DNA from: JBBTTS01 sp038064135
GTDB taxonomy: Bacteria > Patescibacteriota > Saccharimonadia > Saccharimonadales > OMJO01
Length of the DNA: 12,653 nucleotides
Assembly (NCBI GenBank): GCA_038064135.1
Contig: JBBTTS010000036.1
Location: 1 to 12,653, forward strand
Direction: 5' to 3'
Shown here piece by piece: positions 5,703 through 12,653 of the stretch. Position 1 is the stretch's first letter, and the number at the start of each line of letters is the position of its first letter. The translations under genes and the position numbers were made by a program. The notes below the pieces were generated by a model that was not told the origin of the DNA, ran no database searches, and worked only from the letters and a program-made list of their open reading frames with translations.

Positions 5703-5932
5703 GCGTTATCGTCAAAATATTCTAGACAAACTAACCTAGTAGTACCGAGTAAATTTAACAGACTCCAGCGGTGGCGAGGTAATTCAACACCACCCGGCAG
5801 CATACAGTTTTCTGGACAAGCTGCAATTGTGCCTGTGGGGTCAATGACACCTGTCTTGGCAAATAGTAATTCAAGACGTGGGCATTGCATTGCTATTGGT
5901 TGATAATTTTGTATTTGATCCGAGTTTGTCAT
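5687..5932 (-). CDS. Small cysteine-containing protein, function unknown (orf81)
   Basis: I do not recognise a family. The 81-residue product has C17-P, a second cluster A-C39-P-E-N-C43 and C69, four cysteines in all. No membrane segment or signal peptide is visible. The middle (GVIDPTGTIAACPENCMLPGGVELP) is Pro/Gly-rich, and the C-terminal third (HRWSLLNLLGTTRLVCLEYFDDNALQER) looks helical and acidic at the end. The C-x-x-x-C pair is followed by no known redox motif. It starts two bases after the orf80 stop (TAA-AA-ATG) with only a weak ribosome binding site, so the two are likely co-translated and may be partners. It ends the str unit; the tuf promoter overlaps its last codons. Confidence 0.75.
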   Translation of the reverse strand: MTNSDQIQNYQPIAMQCPRLELLFAKTGVIDPTGTIAACPENCMLPGGVELPRHRWSLLNLLGTTRLVCLEYFDDNALQER

Positions 5933-5934
5933 TT

Positions 5935-6177
5935 TTAACCAACATCACGACGATCTAGGTCACGACCGCACACAATTTCACCCATAAATCGTACCGGACC
6001 AGTTTCGCATTCGTTTCGAGTATCTTCTAGAAGTGCCACCCCAGCTTGCTGGGGATCGCCATTAATTTGAAGTTCGTCAAAAACCTGTTGGCAACGCTCG
6101 CGCTGTTCTTCGGGACAATCATTCCAACAACTTAGCCTTGGATCTCTTTCATACATCGGTTTGTGATTTCGAGGCAT
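5935..6177 (-). CDS. Small cysteine-rich charged protein downstream of fusA, function unknown (orf80)
   Basis: I do not recognise a family. The 80-residue product is strongly charged (many Arg, Glu and Asp) and has five cysteines: C17-W-N-D-C21, C29, C57 and C70. No transmembrane segment is present. The C-x3-C-x7-C group near the N-terminus (RLSCWNDCPEEQRERCQQVF) could bind zinc or an iron-sulfur cluster, but no known signature matches. The gene starts nine bases after the fusA stop codon. Its ribosome binding site AGGA overlaps that stop (TAGGA), spaced seven bases from ATG 6177, so translation is coupled to fusA. It is followed almost at once by orf81. A link to EF-G or the ribosome is suggested by position only. 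Confidence 0.78.
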   Translation of the reverse strand: MPRNHKPMYERDPRLSCWNDCPEEQRERCQQVFDELQINGDPQQAGVALLEDTRNECETGPVRFMGEIVCGRDLDRRDVG

Positions 6178-6186
6178 AAATTTTTC

Positions 6187-8274
6187 CTACTTGGCGTTTT
6201 TAGCAATTATGGCTTCGGCAACATTGTTTGGAACATCGGCATAGTGGGCTAATTCCATACTAGAGCTTGCACGACCTTGAGTCATGCTACGCAGGTTAGT
6301 GGTGTAGCCAAACATTTCACCCAGTGGTACGAAACCGGTAATTTCCTTAACACCTGAAGATAAATCTTCCATACTTTCTATTCGACCACGTTTGCTGTTA
6401 AGGTCACCGATGACGTCACCCATGAAATCTTCTGGGGTAACAACCACCACCTTCATGATCGGTTCTAGCAAAACTGGGCTAGCTTTTTTAACACCTTCTT
6501 GAAGTGCCATAGAACCGGCAATTTTAAAGGCCATTTCGCTGCTGTCGACATCGTGGTAACTACCAAAGTAAAGCTCAGCCTTGATGTCAACAACTGGGTA
6601 GCCCGCCAAAACACCGTTGCTCATTGCTTCGACTATGCCTTGTTCGACGGGTTTTATGTATTCCTGAGGAACAACACCACCTTTAATAGAATTAATAAAC
6701 TCAAATCCTTTGCCAGCTTCGTTTTGACTAATCCTTAACCAAACATCACCATACTGACCACGTCCTCCGGACTGGCGAATAAATTTGCCTTGTACTTCGA
6801 CACCATCTTTTCTGATGGTTTCTCGGTATGCAACCTGAGGTTGACCAATATTGGCTTCAACACTAAATTCGCGCTTCATTCTGTCGACAATGATCTCTAG
6901 GTGAAGCTCGCCCATACCACTAATTATGGTTTGGCCAGTTTCCTCGTCAGAGCGAAGCCGGAAAGTTGGATCTTCTTCGGCTAAACGTTGTAGAGCGGTG
7001 CTCATTTTTTCTTGATCGGCCTTGGTTTTTGGTTCGATGGCTATAGATACTGGTGGCTCGGGGAAGGTGATACTTTCTAAAATAATAGGATTATTTGGGT
7101 CGCACAATGTATTGCCGGTAGTGGTGCCCTTAAGGCCAACAATAGCTGCGATATCGCCAGCGCCAACTTCGGTAACATCGGCTCGTTTGTCGGCCTGCAG
7201 CCTCACGATTCGACCGATACGTTCTTTTTCTCCTGTACTGCTATTAAGTACATATGAACCAGCGGTAATTTTTCCGGAATAAACTCGGAAGTATGCTATC
7301 TTGCCCACAAAGGGGTCGGTAGTAATTTTGAATGCCAGTGATGCAAAAGGTTCGCTCTCATCCGGCTTACGCTCAATTTCGTCACCTGTTTTGGCGTGCT
7401 TGCCCCAAGTGCTGCCTCGGTCAAGTGGGCTTGGTAAGTAATCATTAACCAGGTCAAGAACTTTTTCGACAATAACGCCACGACCATCACCGCCGGTAAC
7501 AACATAAAATTTACCCGAAAGCGTCGCTGTACGAATAGCTTGTTTTATTTCGTCGATCGATAGACCTTCTTCGCCAACCTCAAAGTATTTTTCCAGCATG
7601 GCTTCGTCTTCGGCAACAGCATTTTCAATTAGCAGACTTCGGTATTTTTTAACTTGGTCCATCATGTCGGCGGGGATTGCGCCTTCAACTAACGCTTTAT
7701 CTGAAAATTCTTTGTATGTGTAGGCTTTCATTTCAATAAGGTCTACTACACCATTTATAGCTTGTTCGAAGCCTATTGGTAAGTGCACAGGAAAAGCTCG
7801 TTTGCTTAGACGATTGTGAATACTTTCGAGTGATTTGAAAAAGTCACCACCGGTTTGGTTGATTTTATTAATAAAGCAAATGCGCGGCACACCGTATTTG
7901 TCAGCTTGACGCCACACCGTTTCACTTTGGCTTTCTACACCCATCTTGCCATCAAAAACCACACAAGCACCGTCAAGCACACGAAGTGAACGCTCTACCT
8001 CAACGGTAAAGTCAATGTGGCCAGGTGTGTCGATAATGTTAATTTGATTACCCTTCCAAAAACAAGTTACCGAGGCAGCAACGATAGTAATACCACGCTC
8101 GCGCTCTTGGGCCATCCAGTCGGTAGTTGTCTCGCCTTCGTGCACGGCGCCAATTTTATGGTTAAGCCCCGTACGATACAAAATACCTTCGGTAGTTGTT
8201 GTTTTACCGGCATCAATATGAGCAATAATACCCAGGTTTCTAATGTTTTTTAGTTCATATTTTTTATCAGCCAT
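6187..8274 (-). CDS. fusA: Elongation factor G with altered G4 and G5 guanine-recognition motifs
   Basis: EF-G is the GTPase that drives translocation and, with RRF, ribosome recycling. The product has 695 residues, normal for EF-G. Present are the P-loop AHIDAGKTT (18-26), RERGITI (58-64), DTPGHIDF (82-89), the domain IV loops GGRGQYG (503-509) and HDVDSSE (574-580), and domain V ending with TQGRAS (665-670). Translocation and GTP hydrolysis machinery thus look intact. The striking feature is guanine recognition: G4 is NKIN (136-139) where EF-G has NKxD, and G5 reads TGGD (260-263) where EF-G has CGSA. The DNA at both sites reads cleanly and the frame is open throughout, so this is not a frameshift. 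The start has GAGGA eight bases upstream. It follows orf67 by 13 bases and precedes orf80. Confidence 0.97.
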   Translation of the reverse strand: MADKKYELKNIRNLGIIAHIDAGKTTTTEGILYRTGLNHKIGAVHEGETTTDWMAQERERGITIVAASVTCFWKGNQINIIDTPGHIDFTVEVERSLRVLDGACVVFDGKMGVESQSETVWRQADKYGVPRICFINKINQTGGDFFKSLESIHNRLSKRAFPVHLPIGFEQAINGVVDLIEMKAYTYKEFSDKALVEGAIPADMMDQVKKYRSLLIENAVAEDEAMLEKYFEVGEEGLSIDEIKQAIRTATLSGKFYVVTGGDGRGVIVEKVLDLVNDYLPSPLDRGSTWGKHAKTGDEIERKPDESEPFASLAFKITTDPFVGKIAYFRVYSGKITAGSYVLNSSTGEKERIGRIVRLQADKRADVTEVGAGDIAAIVGLKGTTTGNTLCDPNNPIILESITFPEPPVSIAIEPKTKADQEKMSTALQRLAEEDPTFRLRSDEETGQTIISGMGELHLEIIVDRMKREFSVEANIGQPQVAYRETIRKDGVEVQGKFIRQSGGRGQYGDVWLRISQNEAGKGFEFINSIKGGVVPQEYIKPVEQGIVEAMSNGVLAGYPVVDIKAELYFGSYHDVDSSEMAFKIAGSMALQEGVKKASPVLLEPIMKVVVVTPEDFMGDVIGDLNSKRGRIESMEDLSSGVKEITGFVPLGEMFGYTTNLRSMTQGRASSSMELAHYADVPNNVAEAIIAKNAK

Positions 8275-8287
8275 TTACTTGTTCCTC

Positions 8288-8491
8288 TTAGTCTTTATTG
8301 TCGTATTTGCCAGCAATAATTTCATCCACAGGTATCAGATATCCTTCGTGGATAGCAAGATTATCATCCCTTGTAACCTCGGGGTTCTTGTATGAAGATT
8401 CAGTACAAGGAAGTTGCGAGGCACAGAACGAGACGTATTGGTTGATACGTCGAGTGGGTACTGGAGCAACTGACACAGTAGTGCGCTTCAT
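8288..8491 (-). CDS. Small hypothetical protein between rpsG and fusA (orf67)
   Basis: I do not recognise a family. The 67-residue product begins MKRTTVSVAPVPTRRINQYV, has two cysteines (C23 and C29) and ends with an acidic stretch (VDEIIAGKYDNKD). No membrane segment is visible. I chose ATG 8491, ten bases after the rpsG stop, because AAAGG lies nine bases upstream. The frame is open further upstream to an ATG at 8602, but that part lies inside rpsG in another frame and is a shadow. The gene fills the gap between rpsG and fusA with 13 bases to spare, and the fusA ribosome binding site starts directly after its stop codon. In most bacteria rpsG and fusA are adjacent with only a short non-coding gap. 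Codon choice differs slightly from the neighbours, so I am less sure it is translated than for the other small genes. Confidence 0.6.
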   Translation of the reverse strand: MKRTTVSVAPVPTRRINQYVSFCASQLPCTESSYKNPEVTRDDNLAIHEGYLIPVDEIIAGKYDNKD

Positions 8492-8501
8492 ACGATGACC
8501 T

Positions 8502-8981
8502 TTAGAACCTTGCAAAGTGAGCGAATGCTCTGTTAGCATCAGCCATCTTATGTGTATCTTCACGCTTTTTAACAGCCGAACCGGTGTTATTGTAAGCATC
8601 AACCAACTCTTGGGCGATGCGGTCTTCCATACTCATACCTTTACGCGACCTCGCTGCTTGAGTAAACCACATGAGCGTGAGATGCGATTGGCGTTGACCC
8701 TTAACTTCGAATGGAATTTGATAGTTAGCACCACCAACTCGCCGTGAGCGAGTTTCGACGTGCGGTTGAATGTTTTTAATTGCTTGTTCAAATACATCTA
8801 GCGGGTTTTTAACCTTTAACTGGTCGGCCGCTTTTTGCATGCCGTTATAAACAAGTCGTTCGGCAAGTTGCTTTTTGCCATTTAACATAACCCGATTGAT
8901 AGTTCGTTGCACCATGACATTGTTATAAAGTCTATCAGCAGGAATTTCGCGGACTAATGAGGCTGTCTTTTTACGAGGCAT
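8502..8981 (-). CDS. rpsG: Small ribosomal subunit protein uS7 (S7)
   Basis: uS7 starts assembly of the 30S head by binding the 3' domain of 16S rRNA and lines the E-site tRNA exit. The product has 159 residues, against 156 usually. It begins MPRKKTASLVREIPADRLYN and has the conserved blocks INRVMLNGKKQLAERLVYN, then NIQPHVETRSRRVGGANYQIP (family: NxxPxVExxxRRVGGxxYQVP), then AYNNTGSAVKKREDTHKMADANRAFAHF (family: A-G-x-A-x-x-K-R-E-x-x-H-x-M-A-E-A-N-x-A-F-A-H-Y). It starts two bases after the rpsL stop, with AAGGA inside the end of rpsL. uS7 represses the str operon in E. coli through the rpsL-rpsG gap; here that gap is too small for the same element. Confidence 0.97.
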   Translation of the reverse strand: MPRKKTASLVREIPADRLYNNVMVQRTINRVMLNGKKQLAERLVYNGMQKAADQLKVKNPLDVFEQAIKNIQPHVETRSRRVGGANYQIPFEVKGQRQSHLTLMWFTQAARSRKGMSMEDRIAQELVDAYNNTGSAVKKREDTHKMADANRAFAHFARF

Positions 8982-8983
8982 GA

Positions 8984-9397
8984 CTATTTACCATCCTTTT
9001 TGGTGCCGTAACTACTGCGGCCACGCTTTCGGTTGGCAACACCCTGAAGGTCCAGGCTACCCCGGACAATGTGATATCGAACACCGGGCAGATCAGGAAC
9101 TCTACCACCTCGAACCAACACTACTGCGTGTTCTTGCAGATTGTGGCCTTCGCCACCTATGTAAGCCCAAACTTCGTATCCGTTTGTAAGGCGCACACGA
9201 GCCACCTTGCGAAGTGCTGAGTTTGGCTTTTTTGGAGTTTTGGTTGTAACTTTAACGCATACTCCACGCTTAAAAGGCGCTGGTTTTTCGTAGTGTTTGG
9301 TTTTTAGATTATTTACCACGCGCTGCATGGCTGGTGACTTACTTTTGCTAGTCACCTTGGTTCGCGGCTTGCGAACTAATTGGTTAATTGTTGGCAT
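8984..9397 (-). CDS. rpsL: Small ribosomal subunit protein uS12 (S12), Lys-to-Pro at the streptomycin site
   Basis: uS12 lies at the decoding centre and controls tRNA selection. The product has 137 residues, including the roughly 13-residue N-terminal insertion seen in Gram-positive uS12 (Bacillus, 138 residues) and absent from E. coli. It begins MPTINQLVRKPRTKV and has the TPKKPNSALRKVARVRL block (Lys56 and Lys57 retained) and GGEGHNLQEH. The block normally written GGRVKDLPGVRYH reads GGRVPDLPGVRYH here, so Pro101 replaces the Lys equivalent to E. coli K87/K88. The next residue, Asp102, is the one methylthiolated by RimO in E. coli and is kept. The start has AGGAG five bases upstream. It is the first gene of the str unit. 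Confidence 0.97.
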   Translation of the reverse strand: MPTINQLVRKPRTKVTSKSKSPAMQRVVNNLKTKHYEKPAPFKRGVCVKVTTKTPKKPNSALRKVARVRLTNGYEVWAYIGGEGHNLQEHAVVLVRGGRVPDLPGVRYHIVRGSLDLQGVANRKRGRSSYGTKKDGK

Positions 9398-9490
9398 TTA
9401 TTCTCCTTGATGCTTGTAACCTGCTGCGGCGCGCGCTATGCCTTGGCACGTGGCTCGGGCTACTTAATTTGTTCGTGTGTAACTTTAACA
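9398..9490 (-). promoter_or_regulatory. GC-rich leader of rpsL with possible multi-stem RNA fold
   Basis: The 93 bases between the rpoC stop and rpsL contain a GC-rich core unlike the surrounding AT-rich spacers. On the mRNA strand GUAGCC (9458-9463) can pair with GGUUAC (9416-9421), one G-U pair, enclosing 36 bases that include the small hairpin GUGC-CAAG-GCAU and a GCGCGCGC run. The rpsL ribosome binding site lies just outside the closing stem. No T-run follows, so this is not a typical terminator. It could be a leader controlling the str genes. Folding was done by eye. Confidence 0.35.
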
Positions 9491-9510
9491 CTATTCTTCT
9501 TCGGTTGCAA
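9475..9510 (-). promoter_or_regulatory. Candidate str operon promoter at the end of rpoC
   Basis: TTGCAA (9505-9510, four of six matches) and TAAAGT (9482-9487, four of six) are separated by 17 bases, and the -10 is preceded by TGT. The start would be near 9475, giving a 78-base leader to rpsL. The -35 lies inside the rpoC coding sequence. Read-through from rpoBC is an alternative, since no terminator is visible after rpoC. Confidence 0.35.
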
Positions 9511-12500
9511 CCTGGTCGTCAGAATCATCATCTTTAGAAGCTGGCGGAATTACGCCTGTTCCAACGGGAATACGACGACCTAAAATTACGTTTTCTTTTA
9601 AGCCAAACAAGTTGTCTACTTTGCCACTGGTTGCTGCGGCTATCAACACACGGGTTGTATCCTGGAAACTAGCTGCACTTAAGAACGAATCTGTCGACAG
9701 ACTAGCTTTTGTAATGCCAAGTAATAGCTGAGTGAATTTAGCGGGCTGTTTGCTGGCTTTAGAAAGTTCTTCGTTAGCTTCGACAACAGCAAGTTTACTA
9801 ACAATGTCACCAGTTACAAATTTGCTATCACCGGCTTCTTCGATTTGCACACGGCTAAACATTTGTCTAACAATTACTTCAAGGTGTTTGTCGGCGATAT
9901 TTTGGCCTTGGCTGGCGAATATCCTCAAAATTTCATTCATGATATAGCGCTGCGTGGCTTCTACTCCCTGCAACCGCATCAGTTCATGAAGATTAATTGA
10001 ACCGTTGGTTAGTCGTTGACCGGCTACAACTAGGTCGCCGTCTTTGACAACCAGCTGCTTAAAACCAGGTATTTCGTATCGCACCAGGCTTTTGGTGGTC
10101 GGCACAATGTTAACCACGTTTTTCTTGACTTCGGCTTTTCCGGCCATTGGCGCGACCAATGGATCGGCGCCATCGTCCTTGCTGGCCAAAACATCACCTA
10201 TATTTACTTCATTACCATTGACGACAGAAGCAACCCGACCCTGCAGGGGTAAACTAATAATCTCTTTGTCGTCAGCAGCAACCTGGACAATATATTTTTC
10301 ACCTTCTTCCCAGGCAGTTACGGTTCCAGCGATGTCTGCTAGAAATGCTTGACCCTTTGGTGTTCTTACTTCAAACAGTTCCTCGACACGAGGCAAACCA
10401 GTTGTAATGTCTTCGCCAGCTGCACCACCAGAGTGGAAAGTTCTAAGTGTTAACTGAGTCCCAGGTTCACCGATACTTTGCGCAGCAACAACTCCAACCG
10501 GATAGTTCTCTTGAACCACATTGCCCGTGGCTGGGTCAATTCCGTATGATTTAGGATGTATGCCTTTTACGCTAGAACAACTAAGAACACACATGATCTT
10601 GACGCCGTCCAGGTTTTCGTCGGCTTCTATACTAGTTGCGGTTGCAGCAGTTATTAACTGGCCTTTTTTAGCTAGTGTGCCGATTTTTTCGGCCGCGAAA
10701 CGGCCCTCTAAGCGCGAAGCATAACTTACGCCAATTTCTTGGGCGTCACTTCTGTAAAGTGCAAAACCTGGGTCCACACTGCCGTCGTCAATTGTAAATA
10801 CGTCTTGGCTGACATCAACTAATCGTCTAGTTAAGTAACCCGAGTCAGCAGTTTTTAGGGCGGTGTCGATCATACCCTTTCGAGCGCCACGAGTGGCCGT
10901 GAAATATTCTAGTGGTGTTAAACCATATTTGTAATTACTTCGGATTGGTAACTCGATTGCACGACCTGTTGCGTCGGTGGTAACACCCAACATCCCAACA
11001 GCGGTTTTTACTTGGCCAATGTTTCCACGTGCACCTGAAACCACAGCAATCGACATCGAACTGTCTTCGGTTGCGAATTGCTCGGCTAATTTTTCTTGAA
11101 CTTTATTGTCAGTGTCTTTCCATGTTTCAACTGTCAATCGATAGCGCTCATCTTCGGTAATGAAACCTTCATCATACTGTTCACTTATTTTGGCCGCTCG
11201 CTCTTCACCACTGTCTAGAATGCCTTTTAAGCCAACTATGTCACTAAAATCGGTCATTCCCATACTCAGACCAGATTTTGTTGCGTATACAAATCCTAAA
11301 TCTTTAAGGTCATCAGCAATTTCGGCAGTTTTGTCTTGACCATATTTTTGGTAAGCCAATGCCATGGCACTTGCCAATTTTTTCTTGCTCATGGCTTCGT
11401 CTTGGAATGGAAAATCATCTGGGAAGATTTCGTTAAATAGCACCCGGCCAAGAGTGGTTTCACGAATTTCACCACGAAACGTAAGACGCACTCGCGATTG
11501 CAATGTCAGGATTCCTTCGTCGTAAGCCATTAATGCATCATTGATGCCAAGAAACGTCCTGACCTTGCCAGGTTTTTCACTACCGCGTTCAAATGTTAGG
11601 TAGTAACAACCTAGCACTATGTCTTGTTCGATATGTAAAATTGGCGAGCCATCGGCTGGCTTAAGTAGATTTTTATTACTTGCCATGATATCACGAGCTT
11701 CGGCTTGAGCAGCATCGCTTAGCGGCAAATGAACGGCCATTTGGTCACCGTCAAAGTCGGCATTAAAGCCTTTACAAACCAAAGGGTGAAGCTGAATGGC
11801 TTTGCCTTCGATAAGCACGGGCTGAAAAGCTTGGATACTTAAACGGTGTAAACTTGGCGCTCGGTTGAGAAGAACATATTTACCTTTAATAACTTCGTCC
11901 AGGGCATCCCAAACTGCAGTCTCGCCGACTTCTATCATTCTGGTAGCACTACGAATGTTATGAGCATGTTCGTCAAGAATTAATTTACCAATTACAAAAG
12001 GTTTAAACAGTTCTAGAGCCATCATTTTTGGTAGTCCACATTGGCTAATCTTTAGTTCTGGGCCAGCAACAATAACTGATCGTCCAGAGTAATCTACACG
12101 CTTACCTAATAGATTTTGGCGGAATCGACCTTGCTTTCCTTTAAGCATGTCACTTAAGCTTTTTAGGCGACGTCGTTGTCCGGTGGCGGCAACTGCACGT
12201 CCACTACGGGCATTATTATTGTCTATCAAAGCGTCGACAGCTTCCTGAAGCATTCTTTGCTCGTTGCGACGTATTACCTCAGGTGCATTTAACTCAATAA
12301 GCTTTTTGAGTCGATTGTTTCGATTGATTACCCGTCTGTACAGATCATTTAAGTCACTAGTGGCAAATCGACCGCCAGTAAGTTGCACCATTGGACGAAG
12401 GTCAGGTGGAATAACAGGCAACACCGACACGCACATACTGCTTGGTTTTATTCCAGCACGTTCCATACTTTCCAGCAATCTAAGACGTTTCATGATTTTT

Positions 12501-12653
12501 TTCTTGCGCTGACCTTTGGCTTCTTCAGCTTCAAAAGTTAAAGCAGCATCATTTAATTTTAATTTTTCGAGTGATTCCTGAAGTTGTGGATACTTGTCGC
12601 TATCTATTGTAAAAATTGAAGAATAGACATTGGGTTGAATTTGTTTATAACCC
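9491..12653 (-). CDS. rpoC: DNA-directed RNA polymerase subunit beta', partial: N-terminus off the right edge
   Basis: The beta' subunit carries the RNA polymerase active site. The frame is open from the right edge (first full codon GGT at 12650-12652) for 1053 residues to TAG; an internal Met at 12491-12493 is not the start. By comparison with E. coli roughly the first 160-200 residues are missing, including the N-terminal zinc site. Visible in order: RFATSDLNDLYRRVINRNNR, the GKQGRFRQNLLGKRVDYSGR switch region, the Mg-binding NADFDGDQMAVH (11729-11764), the bridge helix GARKGMIDTALKTADSGYL, and the trigger loop with GEPGTQLTLRTFHSGG. There is no large SI3 insertion in the trigger loop, unlike E. 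coli. The C-terminus is acidic (SKDDDSDDQVATEEE). The C-terminal zinc site is degraded: of its four usual Cys positions only one keeps Cys. Confidence 0.98.
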   Translation of the reverse strand, partial: GYKQIQPNVYSSIFTIDSDKYPQLQESLEKLKLNDAALTFEAEEAKGQRKKKIMKRLRLLESMERAGIKPSSMCVSVLPVIPPDLRPMVQLTGGRFATSDLNDLYRRVINRNNRLKKLIELNAPEVIRRNEQRMLQEAVDALIDNNNARSGRAVAATGQRRRLKSLSDMLKGKQGRFRQNLLGKRVDYSGRSVIVAGPELKISQCGLPKMMALELFKPFVIGKLILDEHAHNIRSATRMIEVGETAVWDALDEVIKGKYVLLNRAPSLHRLSIQAFQPVLIEGKAIQLHPLVCKGFNADFDGDQMAVHLPLSDAAQAEARDIMASNKNLLKPADGSPILHIEQDIVLGCYYLTFERGSEKPGKVRTFLGINDALMAYDEGILTLQSRVRLTFRGEIRETTLGRVLFNEIFPDDFPFQDEAMSKKKLASAMALAYQKYGQDKTAEIADDLKDLGFVYATKSGLSMGMTDFSDIVGLKGILDSGEERAAKISEQYDEGFITEDERYRLTVETWKDTDNKVQEKLAEQFATEDSSMSIAVVSGARGNIGQVKTAVGMLGVTTDATGRAIELPIRSNYKYGLTPLEYFTATRGARKGMIDTALKTADSGYLTRRLVDVSQDVFTIDDGSVDPGFALYRSDAQEIGVSYASRLEGRFAAEKIGTLAKKGQLITAATATSIEADENLDGVKIMCVLSCSSVKGIHPKSYGIDPATGNVVQENYPVGVVAAQSIGEPGTQLTLRTFHSGGAAGEDITTGLPRVEELFEVRTPKGQAFLADIAGTVTAWEEGEKYIVQVAADDKEIISLPLQGRVASVVNGNEVNIGDVLASKDDGADPLVAPMAGKAEVKKNVVNIVPTTKSLVRYEIPGFKQLVVKDGDLVVAGQRLTNGSINLHELMRLQGVEATQRYIMNEILRIFASQGQNIADKHLEVIVRQMFSRVQIEEAGDSKFVTGDIVSKLAVVEANEELSKASKQPAKFTQLLLGITKASLSTDSFLSAASFQDTTRVLIAAATSGKVDNLFGLKENVILGRRIPVGTGVIPPASKDDDSDDQVATEEE

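Noticed and set aside
8492..8602. Upstream ATG making a 104-residue form of orf67
   Set aside because: The extra part lies within rpsG in another frame; ATG 8491 has its own ribosome binding site.
1..12653. Search for CRISPR arrays, insertion sequences, tRNA genes, phage or defence genes
   Set aside because: Nothing supports them: the window is densely packed with translation and transcription genes and shows no long repeats or cloverleaf sequences.

Overview
All supported genes lie on the minus strand, so transcription runs from the right edge to the left edge. The window is a bacterial rpoC-str-S10 supercluster in the order rpoC (5' end cut off), rpsL, rpsG, small orf, fusA, two small orfs, tuf, rpsJ, small orf, small membrane orf, rplC, rplD, rplW, rplB, rpsS, rplV (3' end cut off). 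Every ribosomal and factor gene is recognised from its own conserved motifs. The best guess for the source is a Patescibacteria/CPR lineage, probably Saccharibacteria (TM7). This rests on protein character, the small hypothetical genes inserted between the translation genes, and a uS12 change that fits the unusual streptomycin-site 16S rRNA base reported for TM7. It was not tested phylogenetically. The genetic code looks standard: rplC ends in TGA inside an ATGA overlap and no large gene needs TGA as sense.

Region by region. 9491-12653 is the RNA polymerase beta' subunit. 9398-9490 is a GC-rich, probably structured leader with a candidate str promoter in the end of rpoC. 5687-9397 is the str unit rpsL-rpsG-orf67-fusA-orf80-orf81, with gaps of 2 to 14 bases. 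4377-5558 is tuf, with its own strong extended -10 promoter and a likely terminator. 3571-4186 is rpsJ plus a coupled 84-residue gene behind another extended -10 promoter. 3255-3545 is a 96-residue three-helix membrane protein whose promoter would give a leaderless mRNA. 3067-3254 is a promoter plus structured leader that restarts transcription ahead of rplC-rplD-rplW-rplB-rpsS-rplV, whose genes overlap or nearly touch.

Together the genes supply the RNA polymerase large subunit, both main elongation GTPases, three small-subunit proteins (uS12, uS7, uS10) and a run of large-subunit proteins plus uS19. The main unusual points are: (1) EF-G has NKIN in place of the guanine-specificity motif NKxD, together with Gly-Asp in place of Ser-Ala in the G5 loop, which looks like a paired rewiring of the nucleotide pocket; (2) uS12 has Pro in place of the streptomycin-site Lys; (3) RpoC has lost most ligands of its C-terminal zinc site; (4) four small unrecognised proteins, three of them with four or five cysteines, are built into the translation operons; (5) structured leaders precede rplC and rpsL, and the rpsJ ribosome binding site sits in a hairpin loop.
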